Below are positions 35,417 to 43,555 of a DNA stretch of 64,000 nucleotides, in pieces. The DNA is from an uncultured Marinoscillum sp. (GTDB lineage: Bacteria; Bacteroidota; Bacteroidia; Cytophagales; MED-G16), in assembly GCA_902529805.1 (NCBI GenBank), contig CABZXU010000002.1, forward strand, positions 1 through 64,000. Reading direction: 5' to 3'. The position numbers and the translations under genes are program-made. Positions within the stretch are counted from its first letter, which is position 1, and each line of letters begins with the position of its first letter. Under the pieces are notes generated by a model that saw only the letters and a list, made by a program, of their open reading frames with translations, was not told where the DNA came from and made no database searches.

Positions 35417-36892
35417 TTATAAAAAGTTAGACAAATGTTTTTTCCAGTCAGAATAGTAATTTAAATACTTTTCTCTTAAACTCTTCTGAGGTTTTAATTT
35501 ACTAATTAATTTTAGATTTTTAAAAGCGTCTTTCTCATTTGCATAATATCCTATTCCAAGTGCTGCAGCTCTAGCCGCTCCCTCAGCTCCATTTGTATCA
35601 TATATCTCTAATTCTATCCCTGAAGTATTTACAAATGCTTCTCTAAATAAAATACTTAAAAATAAATTTGAGTTTCCAACTTTTATTTTCTTAAATTCTA
35701 CACCTAAATTCTTTAGGGATTCGATTCCATAATTCATTGAAAACGCCACACCTTCCTGAACTGATCTTATAAGATCCATCTGATCATGAACGTTAAAATT
35801 TAAATTCATAAGATTTGCTCCTATTTCTTTATTTTTTAAAATTCTCTCAGCACCATTACCATAAGGATAAAATTTTAAGTTTTTAGATCCTATTGGTGAA
35901 TTAATTGCGCTTAGGTTTAAATCGTTATAATCACCAGAATTAAGAATTTTTTTGAGCCATGAATATGCTATTCCAGAACCATTAATACATAAAAGTAATC
36001 CATTTCTATTGTTATCAATAGAATTATTACAATGTAAAAAAGTATTAATTCTTTCATTTTTATCATAAATATTTTTGTCAGTAACAGCATAAATTACTGC
36101 CGAGGTACCTGCAGTAGCTGCAATTTCTCCTGGATGTAATACATTTAAAGAAAATGCATTGGTAGTTTGGTCCCCTGCCTTATAGGTTATTTCAGTATTC
36201 TCTTTGAAACCAAATGACTTTGATATATTCTTTGAAATCGTACCATGATTATCAAATGAAGATGAAACTGATGGAAGCAAATCTTTTTTGAAACCAAAAT
36301 ATGAAATTAAATCGCTAGATACATTTTTATTTTTAAAATCCCATAAAATACCTTCGGAAAGCCCTGATTGAGTAGTATTTATTTTATTAGTTAACTTATA
36401 ACCTATATAATCACCTGGTAGCATAATTTTATAAATTGATTTATACAAATCGGTTTCATTATCCATTACCCACTTTAGCTTTGAGGCAGTAAAATTCCCT
36501 GGAGAATTAAGTAAATTTTTAGAAATAATTTTAGATTTTATTGATTCATTTACCTTTTTACCAATATCAACTGCTCTTGAATCACACCAAATAATTGATT
36601 TTCTTAAAGGTTTTCCATTTTTATCAATTAATACTAATCCATGCATTTGATAAGAAATTCCAATAGATGCAACTAGTGAAAAATCAATTTTCTTATTTAA
36701 TATTTTAAAACAACTAACTACACATTCCCACCAATAATCAGGATCTTGTTCCGCCCATCCAGATTGAATAGAAAAAATATCCATTTCTTTTTCAGGATAA
36801 TTACATGAGATTATACTCTTTCCTTTTTTTCCATCCAGTATTGATACTTTTACTGATGAGCTACCTAAATCTATTCCTAAAAAATAATCCAT
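35417..36892 (-). CDS. xylB: xylulokinase
   Basis: 491 aa FGGY-family carbohydrate kinase. GIDLGSSSVKVSI is the N-terminal phosphate loop, ISYQMHGLVLID and IIWCDSRA are the substrate face, GDQTTNAFSLN holds the catalytic Asp, and ATAGTSAVIY with TNGAEGAARAAALG completes the ATP site. Position upstream of xylA identifies xylulose as the probable substrate, giving xylulose-5-phosphate for the pentose-phosphate pathway. Preceded by a divergent permease; a long inverted repeat lies in the gap and may control expression. Confidence 0.93.
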   Translation of the reverse strand: MDYFLGIDLGSSSVKVSILDGKKGKSIISCNYPEKEMDIFSIQSGWAEQDPDYWWECVVSCFKILNKKIDFSLVASIGISYQMHGLVLIDKNGKPLRKSIIWCDSRAVDIGKKVNESIKSKIISKNLLNSPGNFTASKLKWVMDNETDLYKSIYKIMLPGDYIGYKLTNKINTTQSGLSEGILWDFKNKNVSSDLISYFGFKKDLLPSVSSSFDNHGTISKNISKSFGFKENTEITYKAGDQTTNAFSLNVLHPGEIAATAGTSAVIYAVTDKNIYDKNERINTFLHCNNSIDNNRNGLLLCINGSGIAYSWLKKILNSGDYNDLNLSAINSPIGSKNLKFYPYGNGAERILKNKEIGANLMNLNFNVHDQMDLIRSVQEGVAFSMNYGIESLKNLGVEFKKIKVGNSNLFLSILFREAFVNTSGIELEIYDTNGAEGAARAAALGIGYYANEKDAFKNLKLISKLKPQKSLREKYLNYYSDWKKHLSNFL

Positions 36893-36934
36893 TGAATTAT
36901 AAATCTTTAATATGATAATTTTAAATAATCAAAA

Positions 36935-36979
36935 TAATACAATTTACATTTTATAAATATAAAAACGTAAATTGTATTA
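36935..36979. promoter_or_regulatory. 13-bp inverted repeat between xylB and APC permease (candidate operator)
   Basis: TAATACAATTTAC (36935-36947) is an exact reverse complement of GTAAATTGTATTA (36967-36979); the spacer is 19 nt and contains a further TTTT/AAAA pairing. It ends 4 nt before the permease start codon and lies 43 nt before xylB, as expected of a repressor site controlling both divergent units. It is too far from a poly-U run to be a terminator. Confidence 0.6.
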
Positions 36980-36983
36980 GGCA

Positions 36984-38294
36984 ATGAACAAAAATAAAAG
37001 TCAAAAAATTGGATTAAGAGAATCTACGAGTCTAGTTGTAGGAAATATGATAGGAGCTGGTATTTTTATGTTACCAGCATCATTAGCCAAATATGGGTCT
37101 ATAAGTATTTTTGGTTGGATAATTTCAGGTATTGGAGCAATTTTCCTTGCGATGATTTTCAAAAGATTAAGTCAAAAAATACCAGGAAAAAGCGGTCCAT
37201 TTCATTATACTAAAAAAGGTTTTGGTAGTTTTTCTGCTTTTTTTGTTGTTTGGGGATATTGGCTTTCCATTCTACTAACCAACGCTGGACTTGCAATAGC
37301 GATTACAAGCTATAGTACTGTAATTTTTCCTTTCTTAGATGATAAAATTTTTAGTATAATTTTTTCAATATCAATTATATGGATTATTACGATAATAAAT
37401 AATTATGGTATAAAAACTATGGGAAAATTTCAGTTTATAACAAGCATTTTAAAAATCATTCCACTTTTATTAACAATAATTATAAGCTTTTTTGTTTTTG
37501 ACATAAAAAATTTTTTTCCAATTAATCTATCTGAACTCTCAAACTTTCATGCTCTTAGTATAACTACTGCAATGACTTTTTTTGCATTTTTAGGAATTGA
37601 ATCTGCAACAATTCCAACCGATGGAACTGAATCTCCAGAAAAAACAATTCCTCTTGCAACAACAATTGGAACATTTATAACAATAGCTATTTATATATTT
37701 TCTTCAATTGCTCTAATGGGTATCATTTCACCAAATGACTTAGCTTTATCTAACGCTCCATTTGCAGATGCAATAAATATAGTTTTAGGAGAAACTGGAA
37801 AAAATATAATTGCAGTTTTTGCTATCATTGCTGGAATAGGTTGTCTTAATGGATGGACATTACTTCAAGCTGAAATACCTAAAACATTAGCTCAGGATGG
37901 TTTACTTGGAAGTGTTTTTTCAAATTTAAATCATAATCAAGTTCCAACTTATGGACTATTTATCACAAGTTCTTTTGTTAGTTTATTAATAATTATGAAC
38001 TATTCAAAAGGTTTGGTTGGCATATTTACATTTCTTATTTTAACTGGCACATTTTGTGCTCTAATGCTATATGTTTTCTCTTCATTAATAGAAATTGCTA
38101 TTCTAATTAAGCAAAAGGCACCTATAAAAAAATTTATTGTTCCATCTTTGATTGGAATCCCTACATTTTTTTTTACTTGGTGGATAATTTTTGGAATTGG
38201 AAAAGAACCTATATTCTACAGTATAATATTACTTTTAATTTCAATTCCTATTTATATTTATTATAAAAAAAAAAGTTTTGTTAAATATCAATAG
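36984..38294 (+). CDS. APC-superfamily amino-acid permease
   Basis: 436 aa, about twelve membrane helices. GNMIGAGIFMLPASLAKYG is the substrate-binding GxGIF motif, followed by TKKGFGSFSAFFVVWGYWLS and FFAFLGIESATIPTDGTE, resembling arginine/agmatine (AdiC-like) and basic amino-acid exchangers. It transports an amino acid or amine across the inner membrane; substrate not certain. The 3' end overlaps the start of the aminotransferase-like gene by 17 nt. Divergent from xylBA through an inverted repeat. Confidence 0.87.
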   Translation: MNKNKSQKIGLRESTSLVVGNMIGAGIFMLPASLAKYGSISIFGWIISGIGAIFLAMIFKRLSQKIPGKSGPFHYTKKGFGSFSAFFVVWGYWLSILLTNAGLAIAITSYSTVIFPFLDDKIFSIIFSISIIWIITIINNYGIKTMGKFQFITSILKIIPLLLTIIISFFVFDIKNFFPINLSELSNFHALSITTAMTFFAFLGIESATIPTDGTESPEKTIPLATTIGTFITIAIYIFSSIALMGIISPNDLALSNAPFADAINIVLGETGKNIIAVFAIIAGIGCLNGWTLLQAEIPKTLAQDGLLGSVFSNLNHNQVPTYGLFITSSFVSLLIIMNYSKGLVGIFTFLILTGTFCALMLYVFSSLIEIAILIKQKAPIKKFIVPSLIGIPTFFFTWWIIFGIGKEPIFYSIILLLISIPIYIYYKKKSFVKYQ

Positions 38295-39492
38295 AATAAG
38301 AAATCATTTTCCTTCACTTGAAATAAAGAACTCAAAAGGTGAAAAAATTATTTATCTAGATGGACCAGGTGGAACTCAAGTGCCAAATAGTGTAATTAAT
38401 GCTATTTCAAACTATTATATAACATCAAATTCAAATACCCATGGTAGTTTTATAACAAGCAATAGAACTGATAAGATAATAGATGAAACTAGGGAAAATT
38501 TATCCATTTTTTTAGGTGCTCAAAATAAAAATTCAATATCTATTGGTCATAATATGACAACTCTATCCTTTAGTTTGGTTAGAGCCTTTTCAAAAATTTT
38601 CAAAAAAAATGATGAAATTATAGTGACTCAGCTTGATCATGAAGCAAATAGAGGACCATGGATGAGTTTAAAAAATTATGGAATCAAAATCAATGAAATT
38701 AAATTATTAAAATCCGGAAAATTAGATTATAAAGATTTTGAAAGTAAAATAAATGATAAAACTAGATTGGTTGCTCTTGGAATGTCATCTAATGCTCTTG
38801 GAACAATAAATGATTTTAAAAAAATTGGAAATATTTTAAAAAACCATAAATCTTTTTTTTTGTTGGATGCAGTACATTATGCTCCTCATTTTTTGATTGA
38901 TGTAAAAGATATAAATTGTGATTTTCTTTTATGCTCTTCTTATAAATTTTATGGTCCTCACCTTGGGTTTTTATATTCTAAACCTGGAATTTTAGATAAT
39001 CTTAATACAGATCGGTTAATAGTTCAAGATCAAAAATCACCATATAGAATAGAATCAGGAACTTTAAATCATGCAGCATGTGCCGGAGCGAATGAAGCTG
39101 TTAAGTTTATAGCCAGCTTTGGAAAAGGAAAAAATTTTAGAACAAAATTAAAAAATGCATATGATAATATTGGAAAACATGAACATAAATTAGCCTCAAT
39201 ATTATATAATGAGGTTAATAGATTAAATAATTTCAAAACTGTAGGTTTAAATTTTGATTCAAAGGAAAGAGCACCAACAATATCAATTACTCATAAAAAA
39301 AAGAATCCAAAATACGTTTGTAATAAACTTTCTGAATTTAATATATGCGCCTGGGACGGTCATTTTTATGCAAAAAAAGCTATTCAGTGTATGGGATTAG
39401 AAAAAAAAGGTGGAGTAACAAGGCTTGGGATTTCAATTTATAATACTAAGGAAGAAGTTGAAAGAACTATTCAAGTTCTTTCAAGTATTTAG
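38278..39492 (+). CDS. cysteine desulfurase-like (class V aminotransferase) protein
   Basis: 404 aa PLP fold-type I enzyme. TTG start at 38278 places RNHFPSL and YLDGPGGTQVP at the usual positions for the TIGR01976 cysteine desulfurase-like clade; no nearer ATG exists. LLCSSYKFYGPHLGFLY holds the PLP-binding Lys; VTQLDHEANRGPW and LLDAVHYAPHFLIDV (cofactor Asp) are family blocks. The clade is related to NifS/SufS but its physiological reaction is not settled. It overlaps the permease by 17 nt, suggesting the two act on one amino-acid substrate. Converges with the NUDIX gene with a 12-nt overlap. Confidence 0.87.
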   Translation: MLNINRIRNHFPSLEIKNSKGEKIIYLDGPGGTQVPNSVINAISNYYITSNSNTHGSFITSNRTDKIIDETRENLSIFLGAQNKNSISIGHNMTTLSFSLVRAFSKIFKKNDEIIVTQLDHEANRGPWMSLKNYGIKINEIKLLKSGKLDYKDFESKINDKTRLVALGMSSNALGTINDFKKIGNILKNHKSFFLLDAVHYAPHFLIDVKDINCDFLLCSSYKFYGPHLGFLYSKPGILDNLNTDRLIVQDQKSPYRIESGTLNHAACAGANEAVKFIASFGKGKNFRTKLKNAYDNIGKHEHKLASILYNEVNRLNNFKTVGLNFDSKERAPTISITHKKKNPKYVCNKLSEFNICAWDGHFYAKKAIQCMGLEKKGGVTRLGISIYNTKEEVERTIQVLSSI

Positions 39493-40167
39493 TTCGTAAT
39501 TATTATAATATTTCTTCATTACATAAGATAAACTTTTATATGAATTGATCAATATCTCATTTATAATTTTATTTTCCATCCATCTGACTTTTTCAATCTT
39601 TTCTTTCTTTTGCCCTTTCATTTTTGAATCATCAATGCATTTCATATTGTACCAAACAGTTTTTTTTAGAATAAACTTTTTATGTCTAGTATAGGTGTGC
39701 CATGATACACAAGTTTTTTTTTCAATTTTAACCTTGGTATTTGTTTCCTCTTCAACTTCTCTTACAGCACAATTTTTTATTTTTTCACCTTTATCTTTTT
39801 TGCCTTTTGGAAGATCCCACTTACCTAATCTGTAAATGAATAAAATTTTCTTTTCTCTATTTTGAACAATACCACCAGCCGCTTTAATTACTTTAAATTT
39901 TTTCTTTAAGTGTTTTATTACTTCTTTTTTGTTTTTCAAAGTAAATGTTACAGAATAAGTTTTTTTCAGTTTTTTTTCTGTCATTATCTTTAATAATGAA
40001 TCTATTGAATCTGGCAATGCATCATATATTAATACTCTTGCTCGTAGTTTAGTATGAATTATTCCAGAAGATCCATCTATTAAAGTATCATAATTTTCAA
40101 CTTTCAACTTTGAATTATCTAAATTTCTAAATATTACTGGTATATCATTAATAAAAATTCTTTTCAT
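39481..40167 (-). CDS. NUDIX hydrolase domain protein
   Basis: 228 aa. Residues from about 95 hold the NUDIX fold; GKKDKGEKIKNCAVREVEEETN is the NUDIX box with its Gly-x5-Glu-x7-Arg-Glu-x-x-Glu-Glu core, except for Asn where Gly is usual at the end. The N-terminal ~90 residues form an uncharacterised helix/strand module found in flavobacterial homologues. It hydrolyses a nucleoside diphosphate linked to another moiety; substrate unknown. Divergent from pyrE, an arrangement I associate with flavobacteria. Confidence 0.87.
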   Translation of the reverse strand: MKRIFINDIPVIFRNLDNSKLKVENYDTLIDGSSGIIHTKLRARVLIYDALPDSIDSLLKIMTEKKLKKTYSVTFTLKNKKEVIKHLKKKFKVIKAAGGIVQNREKKILFIYRLGKWDLPKGKKDKGEKIKNCAVREVEEETNTKVKIEKKTCVSWHTYTRHKKFILKKTVWYNMKCIDDSKMKGQKKEKIEKVRWMENKIINEILINSYKSLSYVMKKYYNNYELNT

Positions 40168-40216
40168 ATTAGAAAAATTGAATTATTGAAATGCAAAATA
40201 TTAAAATAAATCGAAT

Positions 40217-40224
40217 TATTTTTG
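40217..40224 (+). promoter_or_regulatory. candidate -7 promoter box (TATTTTTG) for pyrE
   Basis: Exact TAnnTTTG match 15 nt before the pyrE ATG. The nearest upstream TTG is 28 nt away, outside the usual 17-23 spacing, so support is partial. Confidence 0.3.
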
Positions 40225-40239
40225 TTAATTAATCTATAA

Positions 40240-40875
40240 ATGAGTGCACAAAAAATTATATCCTCTCTAATTTCAATTAATTCTATAAAAATTAATTTGA
40301 AAAATCCATATGTCTGGGCCTCTGGATGGAAGTCACCAATATATTGCGATAATAGAATATCCCTATCATATCCAAAAATAAGAGATAATATTACTGCTCA
40401 GTTGGTTAATAAAATTACCTCAAGTTTCAACAAAATAGATGCTATAGCAGGTGTAGCAACTGCTGGAATACCACAAGCTTCACTTGTTGCAAAAGAGCTT
40501 AATTTACCTTTGGTTTATGTGAGATCAAATGCAAAAAAACATGGCATGAAAAACATGATCGAAGGAGATCTGAAAATTAACTCTAATGTATTAGTTATAG
40601 AAGATTTGATTTCTACAGGTGGAAGTTCATTAAAAGCGATTGATGCCATAAAAGAAAGAAAGTGTAATGTTTTAGGCTTAATATGTATATTTAATTACAG
40701 TTTTGAAATTTCTAAAACCAATTTTAAATCCAATAGTATAAAAGTTATCAGTCTGTGTAATTATTATGATTTAATTGAATTCGTAAAAATAAAAAAAATA
40801 ATTAGTTCAAAAGAAATAGAATTTTTAGAAAATTGGAGAAAAAATCCAGATATGTGGACTAATTATAGTAGTTAA
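40240..40875 (+). CDS. pyrE: orotate phosphoribosyltransferase
   Basis: 211 aa. VWASGWKSPIYCDNR is the PyrE orotate-side signature, GVATAGIPQASLVA the catalytic loop region and VLVIEDLISTGGSS the PRPP-binding motif. It joins orotate to PRPP giving orotidine-5-phosphate in pyrimidine synthesis. Length and motif order are normal. Divergent from NUDIX gene; shares the stop tetranucleotide TTAA with the convergent LysM gene. Confidence 0.97.
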   Translation: MSAQKIISSLISINSIKINLKNPYVWASGWKSPIYCDNRISLSYPKIRDNITAQLVNKITSSFNKIDAIAGVATAGIPQASLVAKELNLPLVYVRSNAKKHGMKNMIEGDLKINSNVLVIEDLISTGGSSLKAIDAIKERKCNVLGLICIFNYSFEISKTNFKSNSIKVISLCNYYDLIEFVKIKKIISSKEIEFLENWRKNPDMWTNYSS

Positions 40876-41429
40876 TTTTCAAGATAAGATAATTCTACAG
40901 GAATTATTGGGTCTATAGGATCTAATTTAGAAAAAGCTATTTTTGATAATCTAATTAGTATTTTTTGATTCGAACCAGTATCAGGCAATTTTCCAATAAC
41001 TCTGACCATAACCTTTAAATCATTCATTTGATTTCTGACAAAAAGAATAGATCCAACTTTTGCACTTTTATGCAAAGCTAAATACTTAGTTGACTCCATA
41101 GGTTCTTCTATTGAAGATGCAAAACCTTCTTCTTTCAAAATTCCTGGAAATTTTTCTTTATATGTTTTTTCAGTTCTTTCAGATTTTATATTTGCTGATT
41201 GAGTAATAACGATAATTTTTTGATTAACAGAAAGATTGTTATTTCTAAGATTATTCCAGTTTTTTAAATCATCAATAGAAAGATTATATTTTTTTGAAAT
41301 GGAAAATAATGTTTCTCCTTTCCCAACATTATGAACAATTGTATCATTTAATTCACTTGAAAATGATTCAAAGTAAAACAAATTAAAAAATAAAATTAAA
41401 AGACAGAATTTATAGTTTATAAAAAACAT
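40872..41429 (-). CDS. LysM and RlpA-like (double-psi barrel) exported protein
   Basis: 185 aa. A signal peptide is followed by a LysM module, VGKGETLFSISKKYNLSIDDLKNWNNL...NQKIIVI (about residues 32-75), which binds peptidoglycan. The C-terminal part, HKSAKVGSILFVRNQMN...VRVIGKLP..NQKILIRLSKIAFSKLDPID, resembles the RlpA/expansin-like double-psi beta-barrel. Some RlpA proteins are lytic transglycosylases; the catalytic Asp is plausible at DP but not certain. Divergent from the NfeD protease gene with 28 bp between start codons. Confidence 0.83.
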   Translation of the reverse strand: MFFINYKFCLLILFFNLFYFESFSSELNDTIVHNVGKGETLFSISKKYNLSIDDLKNWNNLRNNNLSVNQKIIVITQSANIKSERTEKTYKEKFPGILKEEGFASSIEEPMESTKYLALHKSAKVGSILFVRNQMNDLKVMVRVIGKLPDTGSNQKILIRLSKIAFSKLDPIDPIIPVELSYLEN

Positions 41430-41457
41430 TTAACTAGTAATGTATTAATTTAGTACT

Positions 41458-42810
41458 ATGAAACTAGATCATAAAATAATTTATATTTTTTTACTAATAT
41501 TCATTGTGCTTAAAATTAATACTTCTTTTTCGCAAGAGAAAAAACTTAACGTTCTTCTTGTTGAAATAAAACAAAATATAGATCCAAGAATAAATAGGTA
41601 TACAAAACTAATGTTAGAAGAAGTTGAAAAAAAAGATTATGATATGATAATTATTGAAATGGATACTTATGGTGGTGCTCTAAATGATGCTGATGATATT
41701 AGAACAAGAATATTAGACTTTGATAAGCCAATTTACTCATGGATAAATAAGGACGCTGCATCAGCTGGAGCCTTGATTTCAATTGCTTGTGATAGTATTT
41801 ACATGAGCAGTGGAGCAAGTATTGGCGCTGCAACTGTTGTAACTGCTGATGGAAATGCTGCACCTGACAAATATCAGTCATATATGAGATCAATAATGAG
41901 ATCTACTGCTGAGGCTAAAAACAGAGACCCAAATATTGCTGAGGCAATGGTTGATCAAGATGTTAAAATAGATAGTTTATCTCAAGAAGGAAAAGTGATA
42001 ACATTTTCTACATCTGAAGCTATTAAAAACGGATTTTGTGAAGCAGAAATTAATTCAATAGATGAATTAATGAACCACTTGAATTATGATAATTATGAAA
42101 TTAATAAATTTCAACTAAGTTCTACTGAAAATATTATTTCCTTTTTCTTGAATCCCATGATAAGTAGTGTTTTAATTCTTATCATTTTAGGAGGAATTTA
42201 CTTTGAACTTCAAACTCCTGGTGTTGGATTTCCAATAATGGCTGCAATTATAGCTGGTATTTTATATCTAACTCCATACTATCTCAATGGCCTTGCAGAA
42301 AATTGGGAAATATTAATGTTTTTAGTTGGAATAATATTAATTGGTATTGAAATTTTTGTTATTCCTGGATTTGGTTTTTTTGGTATTTTAGGATTATTAT
42401 TTACAATCAGTTCCCTAGTGTTAATAATGGTTAATAATGATTTTCTCGATTTTACTTTTGTTTTTCCAACCGAACTTTTTAATGCGACAGGTTCAGTTCT
42501 TCTTGCTGTTCTTGGGTTTATAGTTCTTTTGTTTTTTGGTGGAGTCAAGATATCTGAATCTCAATATTTTAAAAAAATATCTCTAGATAATATTCAAGAT
42601 TCAGACAAAGGATTCACATCAAAAATAAATAATAATGATATAATAGGTAAAAAAGGCAAATCATTTACGATTCTTAGGCCTAGTGGAAAAGTTATAATTG
42701 AGAACAAAATATTTGACGCTTCAACTTCTGGAGAATACATTGATAAAAATAAAAATATTGAGGTAGTAGAAAATGAAGGTACATCAATAAAAGTTAAACA
42801 AATAACCTAG
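41458..42810 (+). CDS. NfeD-family membrane serine protease (ClpP-class)
   Basis: 450 aa, the long NfeD form. A signal peptide (NTSFSQEK) precedes a ClpP/SppA-like protease domain with MIIIEMDTYGG, DAASAGALIS (nucleophile Ser102) and a Lys at PDKYQSYMR (Lys138). Four hydrophobic helices follow, then a C-terminal OB-fold (about residues 390-450), as in full-length NfeD. Family members are thought to cleave stomatin-like partners and regulate membrane quality. Its TAG stop overlaps the kdsB GTG by one base. Confidence 0.9.
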   Translation: MKLDHKIIYIFLLIFIVLKINTSFSQEKKLNVLLVEIKQNIDPRINRYTKLMLEEVEKKDYDMIIIEMDTYGGALNDADDIRTRILDFDKPIYSWINKDAASAGALISIACDSIYMSSGASIGAATVVTADGNAAPDKYQSYMRSIMRSTAEAKNRDPNIAEAMVDQDVKIDSLSQEGKVITFSTSEAIKNGFCEAEINSIDELMNHLNYDNYEINKFQLSSTENIISFFLNPMISSVLILIILGGIYFELQTPGVGFPIMAAIIAGILYLTPYYLNGLAENWEILMFLVGIILIGIEIFVIPGFGFFGILGLLFTISSLVLIMVNNDFLDFTFVFPTELFNATGSVLLAVLGFIVLLFFGGVKISESQYFKKISLDNIQDSDKGFTSKINNNDIIGKKGKSFTILRPSGKVIIENKIFDASTSGEYIDKNKNIEVVENEGTSIKVKQIT

Positions 42811-43526
42811 TGAGATATATTGCCGTAATTCCTTCTAGGATGGAATCAAAAAGACTTCCTGGAAAACCTTTAAAAAAAATTGGAAAGAAGTCTATGATTC
42901 AAAGGGTATATGAACAATCTATAAGATGTAAAAGATTTGAAAAAGTATTTGTAGCTACAGATAGTCAGGAAATAAAAAATCATGTTGAGAATTTTTCGGA
43001 GGTTATAATGACCTCTTCAAAACCTTCCAATGGAACTGAAAGAGTATCTGAAGCACTAAATAAAATAAATATTTCTTATGATTATGTTATAAATATTCAA
43101 GGAGATGAACCTTTTATTAAAAATAATCAAATTGATAATTTAATTGACATATGTGATGGAAAAAATCAGATATGTAGCCTAGTAAAAAAAACTTCATACA
43201 ATGAAGAACTAAAAAAAAATAGTATAATTAAAGTTGTAATGGATAAAGAAAAAAATGCCTTATATTTTTCAAGAAATATAATTCCAAGTTATAATGAAAG
43301 TGCAATTTATTATAAACATATAGGCTTATATGGTTTTAAAAAAAATATAATTGAAAAAATCACAAAACTACCAAAATCAGAACTAGAAAAAATAGAGTCA
43401 TTAGAACAATTGAGATGGTTAGAAAATAATTATAAGATCAAATTAGCTATTACAAAAGAAGACTCTTTTGGTATTGATACCGAAGAGGATTTAATTAATG
43501 CAAATAAAATTGTTTTAAACATTTAA
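42810..43526 (+). CDS. kdsB: 3-deoxy-manno-octulosonate cytidylyltransferase
   Basis: 238 aa starting at GTG (42810), which overlaps the NfeD stop (TAGTG). VIPSRMESKRLPGKPL is the nucleotide-binding N-terminus, GDEPFIKNNQI the metal loop, NALYFSRNIIP and SFGIDTEEDL are family blocks. It activates KDO as CMP-KDO for lipopolysaccharide inner-core synthesis. One-base overlap suggests translational coupling to NfeD, though no direct functional link is known. Confidence 0.95.
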   Translation: MRYIAVIPSRMESKRLPGKPLKKIGKKSMIQRVYEQSIRCKRFEKVFVATDSQEIKNHVENFSEVIMTSSKPSNGTERVSEALNKINISYDYVINIQGDEPFIKNNQIDNLIDICDGKNQICSLVKKTSYNEELKKNSIIKVVMDKEKNALYFSRNIIPSYNESAIYYKHIGLYGFKKNIIEKITKLPKSELEKIESLEQLRWLENNYKIKLAITKEDSFGIDTEEDLINANKIVLNI

Positions 43527-43538
43527 AAATTATATTTG
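43510..43538 (+). promoter_or_regulatory. promoter candidate for sppA (TTG-N18-TATATTTG)
   Basis: TTG at 43510-43512, an 18-nt spacer and TATATTTG at 43531-43538 fit the Bacteroidota -33/-7 layout, 17 nt before the sppA ATG. It partly overlaps the end of kdsB, so sppA may have its own promoter in addition to read-through. Best-supported promoter in the window with the lipase one. Confidence 0.45.
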
Positions 43539-43555
43539 TAAAAAAATTAAGATAA

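Noticed and set aside
40967-40976. GATTCGAACC, looking like a tRNA T-loop
   Set aside because: It is inside the LysM/RlpA-like coding sequence and no acceptor or anticodon arms can be folded around it.
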